Notes under the pieces: model-generated
The model's database searches: none
What the model saw: only the letters and a program-made list of their open reading frames with translations
What the model was told of the DNA's origin: nothing
Program-made: the position numbers and the translations under genes
DNA from: Bacillota bacterium
Lineage (GTDB): Bacteria; Bacillota; Bacilli; Paenibacillales; UBA4045
Reading direction: 5' to 3'
Length of the DNA stretch: 64,000 bases
Assembly (NCBI GenBank): GCA_023441055.1
Contig: JAEZQY010000029.1
Coordinates: 293,219-357,218 of the forward strand
Part shown: positions 57,881 to 64,000 of the stretch, one piece after another
How the letters are laid out: each line of letters begins with the position of its first letter
Numbering within the stretch: the stretch's first letter is position 1

Positions 57881-59794
57881 ATGTCAGTCAATCAGAATAC
57901 CTATGATGAGAATCAGATTCAGGTGCTGGAAGGACTTGAAGCGGTTCGTAAGCGTCCAGGGATGTATATCGGATCTACCAGTGCCAAAGGTCTCCATCAT
58001 CTAGTCTGGGAAGTAGTGGATAACAGTATTGACGAGGCGTTAGCCGGCTACTGTACCAGAATTGACGTTATCGTGAATACGGATAATAGTATTACCGTCA
58101 TTGATAATGGACGGGGCATACCGGTAGGAGAGAATACAAAGCTTAAGAAGTCTACGCTGGAGGTTGTGTTGACTGTCCTGCATGCAGGTGGCAAGTTCGG
58201 CGGCGAAGGCTATAAGGTATCAGGCGGATTGCACGGGGTAGGTGTATCCGTTGTTAATGCGTTGTCCAAGCGCTTAATTGCGGAGGTCAAGAGAGACGGC
58301 CATCTCTACAGACAAGAGTATCATACAGGTGTCGCACAAACGGATATCCAAATTGTTGACGACTGTGAAGAAACCGGTACGAAGATTACCTTCTGGCCGG
58401 ATGAAACCATATTCACAGAAACAACGGAATTCGATTATGATGTGCTGCAGGGCCGCATTCGCGAGATGGCTTTTCTGAATAAGGGAATTGAGCTTAATCT
58501 GATTGATGAACGTTCGGATATATCGAATACGTTCTATTACGAGGGCGGTATTATCTCATTCGTCGAATATCTGAATCGTAATCGAGAGCCGATTAATGAG
58601 CAGCCGATCTATGTCGAGGGGATTAAGGATCAGATTATCGTCGAGATTGCTCTGCAATATAATGACGGCTATACCGAGAATATATATTCATATGCCAATA
58701 ATATTAATACACATGAAGGCGGCACGCATGAATCCGGGTTTAAGAGCGCGCTGACGCGCGTTATGAATGATTATGCGCGGCGCAGCAATTCCATTAAGGA
58801 CAGTGATCCGAATCTGACTGGAGATGATGTCAGAGAAGGATTGACTGCGATTATCTCTGTGAAGATACCTGAGCCGCAATTCGAAGGTCAGACGAAGACG
58901 AAGCTCGGCAATAGCGAGGTAAGAGGAATCGTCGAATCCCTGTTCGCAGAGAAGCTGACGGAATTTCTGAATGAGAACCCGAGTACAGCCAAGCGCGTGA
59001 TGGATAAATCTCTGCAGGCGGCTAGAGCGAGGGAAGCTGCGCGCAAGGCGCGTGAACTAACCCGACGCAAGAGCGCGCTGGAAGTCAGCTCGCTGCCAGG
59101 GAAGCTGGCGGATTGTTCATCCAAGGACGCATCGATCAGCGAGCTGTATATCGTGGAAGGGGATTCGGCCGGTGGTTCCGCTAAGCAGGGGCGAGACCGG
59201 CACTTCCAGGCGATCCTTCCGCTTAGAGGTAAGATTCTGAATGTGGAGAAGGCCCGACTGGATCGCATTCTCAGCAATGCTGAGATCAGGGCGATTATTA
59301 CCGCGTTAGGAACCGGTATCAGTGAGGATTTCGATATTGAGAAGGCTCGTTATCATAAGATTATTATTATGACGGATGCCGATGTCGACGGCGCGCATAT
59401 TCGCACGCTGCTGCTGACCTTCTTCTACAGGTATATGCGCAAGATTGTAGAGAGCGGTTATATCTATATCGCGCAGCCGCCTCTATACAAGGTGGAGAAG
59501 AATAAGGTCGTACGTTACGCCTACAATGAACAGGAACGCGATGACATTCTAGCGGAGTTCGGGGACAGCGGGGCGAGAGCTAATGTGCAGCGGTATAAGG
59601 GTCTAGGTGAGATGAATCCCGGTCAGCTGTGGGAGACAACGATGGATCCGGAGAGCCGGACCATGCTGCAGGTGAAGATCGAGGATGCGATGGATGCTGA
59701 CTTCATCTTCGAAACCTTGATGGGTGACGCGGTAGAACCGCGCAAGGAATTCATCCAGCAACATGCGAAGTTTGTGAAGAATCTGGATGTGTAG
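57881..59794 (+). CDS. gyrB: DNA gyrase subunit B
   Basis: ATPase subunit of gyrase, which introduces negative supercoils. The 637 residues include the GHKL ATPase (DNSIDEALAG, DNGRGIPVG, GLHGVGVSVVNALS), the transducer domain and the TOPRIM domain (EGDSAGGSAKQGRDR, DADVDGAHIRTLLL), then the tail KGLGEMNPGQLWETTMDPE. Length is normal. It precedes gyrA by 35 bases with GGAGG between. Confidence 0.98.
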   Translation: MSVNQNTYDENQIQVLEGLEAVRKRPGMYIGSTSAKGLHHLVWEVVDNSIDEALAGYCTRIDVIVNTDNSITVIDNGRGIPVGENTKLKKSTLEVVLTVLHAGGKFGGEGYKVSGGLHGVGVSVVNALSKRLIAEVKRDGHLYRQEYHTGVAQTDIQIVDDCEETGTKITFWPDETIFTETTEFDYDVLQGRIREMAFLNKGIELNLIDERSDISNTFYYEGGIISFVEYLNRNREPINEQPIYVEGIKDQIIVEIALQYNDGYTENIYSYANNINTHEGGTHESGFKSALTRVMNDYARRSNSIKDSDPNLTGDDVREGLTAIISVKIPEPQFEGQTKTKLGNSEVRGIVESLFAEKLTEFLNENPSTAKRVMDKSLQAARAREAARKARELTRRKSALEVSSLPGKLADCSSKDASISELYIVEGDSAGGSAKQGRDRHFQAILPLRGKILNVEKARLDRILSNAEIRAIITALGTGISEDFDIEKARYHKIIIMTDADVDGAHIRTLLLTFFYRYMRKIVESGYIYIAQPPLYKVEKNKVVRYAYNEQERDDILAEFGDSGARANVQRYKGLGEMNPGQLWETTMDPESRTMLQVKIEDAMDADFIFETLMGDAVEPRKEFIQQHAKFVKNLDV

Positions 59795-59829
59795 GCTTAC
59801 GGTAATTACTCAGGAGGTGCAAGAATAGC

Positions 59830-62304
59830 ATGGAAGAGGAAAAACGCGTCTCATTGTTGGATCGTGATATTGGCGTAGAGATGCGAAGCTCGTTCATCGA
59901 TTACGCGATGAGCGTTATAGTCAGCCGCGCGCTGCCAGATGTAAGAGACGGACTGAAGCCTGTTCACCGCAGAGTGTTGTATTCCATGTTCGAACTTGGG
60001 ATTACACCGGACAAGCCTTACAAGAAGTCCGCGCGTATCGTCGGCGATGTGATTGGTAAGTATCACCCGCACGGCGATTCCGCCGTATACGAAACAATGG
60101 TTCGTATGGCGCAGGATTTCAATCTGCGCTATCCGCTCGTTGACGGACACGGCAACTTCGGATCCATCGACGGCGATGGCGCTGCTGCGATGCGTTATAC
60201 AGAATCTAGACTGTCTAAGATTGCCATGGAGCTGCTCCGTGATCTGAATAAGGAAACGGTAGACTTCGTTCCGAACTATGATGGCGAAGAGCATGAGCCT
60301 GCGGTACTGCCGGCCCGATTCCCCAACCTGTTGGTCAACGGGGTATCCGGTATAGCAGTTGGTATGGCGACGAATATTCCGCCTCATAATCTAAGCGAAG
60401 TAATCGATGGGACATTGGCACTGATTCGGGACCCCGACCTGACTCCGATTGAATTGATGGAGTATATTAAGGGTCCGGATTTCCCGACAGGCGCTTATAT
60501 ACTAGGTCGTCAAGGTATTCGACAGGCGTATACAACAGGCCGCGGGTCTGTTACGATGCGGGCCAAGACGACTATCGAAGAGAATAACGGTAGAACACGC
60601 ATCCTGATTCACGAGCTGCCTTACCAAGTGAATAAGGCCAGACTCGTAGAGAAGATTGCAGAGCTCGTCCGGGATAAGGTCATCGACGGCATTACGGATC
60701 TGCGCGATGAATCGGATCGTAATGGTATGCGTGTTGTTATTGAACTGCGCAAGGATGTCATACCGACTGTTGTGCTGAATAATCTGTTCAAGCATACGCC
60801 GATGCAATCCAATTTCGGTGTCAACATATTGGCGCTGGTGAACAGTCAGCCGAGAATTCTGAATATCCGCGATGTCTTGTATTATTATATACAACACCAG
60901 ATCGAAGTTATTCGCCGTAGAACCGAATTTGAACTGAAGAAGGCGGAGGCTCGCGCACATATTCTGGAAGGACTTCGTATCGCGCTGGACCATCTGGATG
61001 AGGTAATTGCCTTAATCCGCGGTTCGAGAACAACGGATATCGCAAGAGAAGGATTGATCACGACCTTCAAGCTGTCATTGGAGCAAGCGCAAGCTATTCT
61101 AGATATGCGCCTGCAGCGCCTGACTGGGTTAGAGCGTGAGAAGATTGAGAATGAATACAATGAGCTGATGGTGAAGATAGCTGAATATAAGGCGATTCTG
61201 GCGGATGAACAGCTTGTGCTGAACATCATCTCTGAGGAGCTGACAGAGATCAAGGAGCGCTTCGGCGACGATCGACGCTCGGAGATCACGATTGATATGG
61301 ACAACATCGAGGATGAAGATCTGATTCCTCGAGAAGAGGTTGTCGTATCCATCACTCATACTGGATACATCAAGCGTCTCCCTGTGAATACGTATCGCAG
61401 TCAACGTCGCGGCGGTAAGGGTGTAATCGGCATGGGCACCAAGAATGATGATTTCGTTGAGCATCTGTTCTCGACGAATTCCCATCATACCCTCCTGTTC
61501 TTCACGAACAAGGGCAAGGTGTACCGGTTGAAGGCTTATGAGATACCCGATCTCAGCCGGACAGCGCGAGGCACGCCGATCATTAATCTGTTGCAGATTG
61601 AGCAGGGCGAGGTTGTCAGTGCTGTGATTCCAATAGAGGAATTCGGCAGCGATCAGTATCTGTTCTTCGCGACGCGAACGGGTGTGGTGAAGAAGACACC
61701 GCTGCAGGATTACTCGAATATTCGCAAGGGCGGATTAATTGCGATTAACCTCCGTGAGGATGATGAACTCGTCGGCGTGAAGCTTACGGATGGCACTCGA
61801 GATATCATTATGGGAACCAGAGATGGCATGTCGATTCGATTCCCAGAGAGCGATGTCCGCTCCATGAGCCGCAGCGCGACAGGAGTCAAGGGTATTCAAC
61901 TGACGCGGCAAGATATTGTTATCGATATGGACGTTGTACAATCCGATTATGATGTCCTGATTGTTACAGCCAAGGGCTACGGCAAGCGTACACCGATTGA
62001 CGAGTATCGGGTACAGACTCGCGGCGGCAAGGGGATCAAGACGCTGCATGTGACCGATAAGAACGGGCATATCGTCGGTCTGAAGATCGTGAACAACGAA
62101 GAAGATCTCATGATCATCACCTCGTCTGGTACATTAATTCGGACGAGCATCGAGGGCATCTCCACGATGGGTCGCAATACACAAGGCGTGAAGCTGATTA
62201 ATATCCGTGAGGATGATCTGGTTGGCACTGTGGCGAAGTGTGAGAAGGACGAAGGCGAAGATGAGCTAGATGATGAGCTAGTAGAAGGTAACGAAGAACA
62301 ATAA
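59830..62304 (+). CDS. gyrA: DNA gyrase subunit A
   Basis: Breakage-reunion subunit of gyrase. The 824 residues include the winged helix and catalytic tyrosine in MRYTESRLSKIA, and the C-terminal DNA-wrapping domain with the GyrA box QRRGGKG and a related TRGGKGIKT repeat. The quinolone-resistance region reads HPHGDSAVYETMVRMAQDF, with the Ser and Glu of susceptible enzymes. The tail is acidic (EDELDDELVEGNEEQ). A terminator follows the gene. Confidence 0.98.
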   Translation: MEEEKRVSLLDRDIGVEMRSSFIDYAMSVIVSRALPDVRDGLKPVHRRVLYSMFELGITPDKPYKKSARIVGDVIGKYHPHGDSAVYETMVRMAQDFNLRYPLVDGHGNFGSIDGDGAAAMRYTESRLSKIAMELLRDLNKETVDFVPNYDGEEHEPAVLPARFPNLLVNGVSGIAVGMATNIPPHNLSEVIDGTLALIRDPDLTPIELMEYIKGPDFPTGAYILGRQGIRQAYTTGRGSVTMRAKTTIEENNGRTRILIHELPYQVNKARLVEKIAELVRDKVIDGITDLRDESDRNGMRVVIELRKDVIPTVVLNNLFKHTPMQSNFGVNILALVNSQPRILNIRDVLYYYIQHQIEVIRRRTEFELKKAEARAHILEGLRIALDHLDEVIALIRGSRTTDIAREGLITTFKLSLEQAQAILDMRLQRLTGLEREKIENEYNELMVKIAEYKAILADEQLVLNIISEELTEIKERFGDDRRSEITIDMDNIEDEDLIPREEVVVSITHTGYIKRLPVNTYRSQRRGGKGVIGMGTKNDDFVEHLFSTNSHHTLLFFTNKGKVYRLKAYEIPDLSRTARGTPIINLLQIEQGEVVSAVIPIEEFGSDQYLFFATRTGVVKKTPLQDYSNIRKGGLIAINLREDDELVGVKLTDGTRDIIMGTRDGMSIRFPESDVRSMSRSATGVKGIQLTRQDIVIDMDVVQSDYDVLIVTAKGYGKRTPIDEYRVQTRGGKGIKTLHVTDKNGHIVGLKIVNNEEDLMIITSSGTLIRTSIEGISTMGRNTQGVKLINIREDDLVGTVAKCEKDEGEDELDDELVEGNEEQ

Positions 62305-62314
62305 TGAATTGGGG

Positions 62315-62349
62315 AACCGGTATCTGATCCAGGTGGATACCGGTTTTCA
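62315..62349 (+). terminator. Rho-independent terminator after gyrA
   Basis: AACCGGTATC (62315-62324) pairs with GATACCGGTT (62336-62345) and runs into TTCAAAA; the T-run is short. Confidence 0.75.
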
Positions 62350-62402
62350 AAATCCAGGATGGTTCATTGACGTCAAGGTATAAGTTGAGGAGGTCGTAGA
62401 AC

Positions 62403-63470
62403 ATGGCTCTTGTTAATATCAGTCAAGTCAGGGTCGGAGATCGTCTATCATCGGATTTGTTAACAGAGCGCAGTAATATCTTGTTCGCCAGAGGTACGAC
62501 GATCTCTCAGCGCGAGCTTGATATCATGTATGCTTTCCTGATTAATAAGGTGGACATCGTCTCCCAGGATGGCGAAGCCAAGCAACAAGAGGTAGAATCC
62601 GAGATTAACTTAGCGAATGTAAGTGACTCTCAGCTTTCGTTATATAAGGCTTATGATGAACTGCTGGTATTGCTGAAGCGCGTCTTTAGGCTGGCTCAAT
62701 CAGGCGGCGAGCTGCCTGTTCTGGATATTCGAAATCAAGTAGAGTTGTTATTACGTCATATAGACACTTACAATCTATTGTTCTTCAAGCCTGCGAAGTA
62801 CTTCACTCGGGATTATATCTATCATCACAGCGTACTTGTAGGGATGACGAGCTATGTGCTCGCTAAGTGGCAGGGGTATCAGCAGAAGGATTTAATTCCG
62901 ATCATGCTGGCTGGTGTTATGCACGACATCGGCAATGCGAAGCTAGATCAGCAGTTATTGTCCAAGACGGGACCGTTGACTGCTGATGAATTTAATGAGG
63001 TCCGATCCCATACGATTTACGGGTACGAAATTCTGAAGAAGGTCGCTGCTTTCAACGAGGGGACCAAGCTAGTCGCATTGCAGCATCACGAACGGGAGGA
63101 TGGCAGCGGTTATCCGATTGGGATGTCCGGGGACAAGCTGCATCCGTATTCCAAGATTATCGCAATTGCGGATATCTATCATGCTATGAGTATGAATCGC
63201 GTTTATCGAGATGCTGTATCGCCTTATCTCGTGCTGGAAGAGCTGCTGCAATACTCCTTCGGCAAGCTCGACCCCGTTATTGTGCGTAACTTTGTCGACA
63301 AGGTCACGCAATTCCATGTCGGCAGATTGGTGAAGCTCAGCGATAATCGTATCGGCGAGATCGTATTCACACAGCGCGAGCATCCGACGCGTCCCTGGGT
63401 GAATGTGAACGGTACAATTATCAATTTAACGACACAACGCAATCTCTATATACTAGATGTAATTGAGTAG
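62403..63470 (+). CDS. HD-GYP domain protein, probable cyclic-di-GMP phosphodiesterase
   Basis: A 355-residue cytoplasmic protein. An N-terminal region of about 110 residues resembles the domain often found before HD-GYP domains (VGDRLSSDLLTERSNILFARGTTIS in parts). The HD-GYP domain (about 140-300) follows, with YHHSVLVG, GVMHDIGNAKL (the HD pair), LQHHEREDGSGYPIG (the GYP motif) and IIAIADIYHAM. All the metal-binding residues I can identify are present. HD-GYP proteins hydrolyse cyclic-di-GMP or related dinucleotides. In Paenibacillaceae this gene commonly follows gyrA. GGAGG lies before the ATG at 62403. Confidence 0.9.
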   Translation: MALVNISQVRVGDRLSSDLLTERSNILFARGTTISQRELDIMYAFLINKVDIVSQDGEAKQQEVESEINLANVSDSQLSLYKAYDELLVLLKRVFRLAQSGGELPVLDIRNQVELLLRHIDTYNLLFFKPAKYFTRDYIYHHSVLVGMTSYVLAKWQGYQQKDLIPIMLAGVMHDIGNAKLDQQLLSKTGPLTADEFNEVRSHTIYGYEILKKVAAFNEGTKLVALQHHEREDGSGYPIGMSGDKLHPYSKIIAIADIYHAMSMNRVYRDAVSPYLVLEELLQYSFGKLDPVIVRNFVDKVTQFHVGRLVKLSDNRIGEIVFTQREHPTRPWVNVNGTIINLTTQRNLYILDVIE

Positions 63471-63476
63471 AGTTGA

Positions 63477-63517
63477 AGCAAGGCTGCGCGGTTGAGCGCT
63501 GACCTTGCTTTTTTTTG
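63477..63517 (+). terminator. Rho-independent terminator after the HD-GYP gene
   Basis: AGCAAGG...GCGC and GCGC...CCTTGCT form a long stem (63477-63509), followed by TTTTTTTT. Confidence 0.9.
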
Positions 63518-63574
63518 TCTTGGTTATTGGTGAGGTGCAGTGAGGTATACGTTACAATGCAGTGCGGTGCGACT

Positions 63575-63772
63575 ACCCTGCATTTTGTACAGTAAATTGC
63601 TGCTGAACATGCGTATGCGTTGGTTATCCTGTATTTAGTACAGGTAAATTGCCGCGGAATCGTTATGTATAGTGAATCTGATGATTTTACCTGTACATTT
63701 TGCAGGATAGATAATTGAATTATGCGAATGCGGGCAAATTAACGGTATGAAATACAGGATATTGCAGTAAAA
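63575..63772. repeat. Four copies of a ~25-bp intergenic repeat, two direct and two inverted
   Basis: The core is ATCCTGnATTTnGTACAG(G)TAAATTGC. Copies lie at 63575-63600 (+), 63626-63652 (+), 63684-63708 (- strand) and, partial, 63748-63772 (- strand). The stretch 63518-63879 holds no convincing gene; a 79-codon frame on the - strand spans the inverted copies and looks spurious. Confidence 0.75.
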
Positions 63773-63879
63773 CATACGATAGATACGGAGATATTCGGAG
63801 ATATACTTAAAAAATGCGCCTGGATGCATAGTAATTTGATGCTTGGAAGTAAGGGAATTTTTTGTTGTGCGCAATGCAC

Positions 63880-63908
63880 TTGACTTGTCTTGTCGAACTA
63901 TGATAAAT
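63880..63908 (+). promoter_or_regulatory. Strong promoter-like site near the window end, possibly for a downstream rRNA operon
   Basis: TTGACT (63880-63885), a 16-17 base spacer and GATAAAT form a sigma-A-type promoter facing out of the window. The following 90 bases have a G-rich, structured leader. Many Bacillales have an rRNA operon just after gyrA. The RNA itself is beyond the window, so this is tentative. Confidence 0.4.
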
Positions 63909-64000
63909 TAGTCTTCGCCCCACCGAGAGCAAGAAACGGTCGGAGCGGATCGACACACTTCTGATTATGCTAGATGCGAATTAAGAGGTACGAGGTTAAG

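Noticed and set aside
63635..63874. 79-codon - strand open frame near the right end
   Set aside because: It runs through the inverted repeat copies and an A/T-rich non-coding stretch and has no ribosome site or recognisable domain.

Overview
The window is the chromosomal replication-origin region of a Gram-positive spore former, most likely a member of the Paenibacillaceae (Paenibacillus or Cohnella type). The evidence is the gene order rpmH-dnaA-dnaN-rlbA-recF-remB-gyrB-gyrA, a Firmicute-style parA/parB/noc set with two perfect parS sites, the spore protein YyaC, WalRK next to purA and dnaB, and two LplB/YtcP-type sugar transporters paired with YesMN-like two-component systems. The origin lies at about 53.2-55.05 kb, with DnaA boxes on both sides of dnaA and an AT-rich stretch just before dnaN. 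Genes right of the origin lie on the + strand and most genes left of it on the - strand, so most are co-directional with replication.

Layout. 1-15.1 kb (- strand, conserved): walK (cut by the window edge), walR, a LysM/G5/M23 envelope peptidase, a membrane-anchored unknown protein, purA, dnaB, rplI, gdpP, a DUF2232 membrane protein, a CNNM/CBS transporter-like protein, a half-size FAD protein, rpsR-ssb-rpsF with a leader structure, and the small yjzC on the + strand. 15.2-40.3 kb (accessory, carbohydrate use): an IclR-controlled set encoding the lower Weimberg (oxidative pentose) pathway; a 12 kb unit with two GH95 alpha-L-fucosidase paralogues, a zinc alcohol dehydrogenase, an ABC importer and a two-component system; a tRNA-Ser(CGA); and on the + strand a second two-component system plus ABC importer running head-on to replication. 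40.3-53.1 kb (- strand, conserved): DUF951, an MscS channel, DUF3343, yyaC (+), DUF4446, a cysteine-desulfurase-like enzyme, parB, parA, noc, rsmG, mnmG, mnmE, jag, yidC, rnpA, rpmH. 53.1-64 kb (+ strand): oriC, dnaA to gyrA, an HD-GYP protein, a repeat-rich non-coding stretch and a promoter-like site at the very end.

How the parts fit. In the accessory block both GH95 enzymes lack signal peptides, so the likely logic is import of a fucosylated or L-galactosylated oligosaccharide by the ABC system, intracellular cleavage, and oxidation of the freed sugar by dehydrogenases. The neighbouring dehydratase, FAH-fold dehydratase and aldehyde dehydrogenase would take a pentonate to 2-oxoglutarate. 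The most interesting non-coding signals are a 41-bp element present twice (upstream of the second GH95 gene and upstream of the first permease gene), a 26-bp near-perfect palindrome before the binding-protein gene, a gapped inverted repeat upstream of the FAH-fold gene, and two small families of intergenic repeats. No insertion sequence, prophage or CRISPR array was seen.
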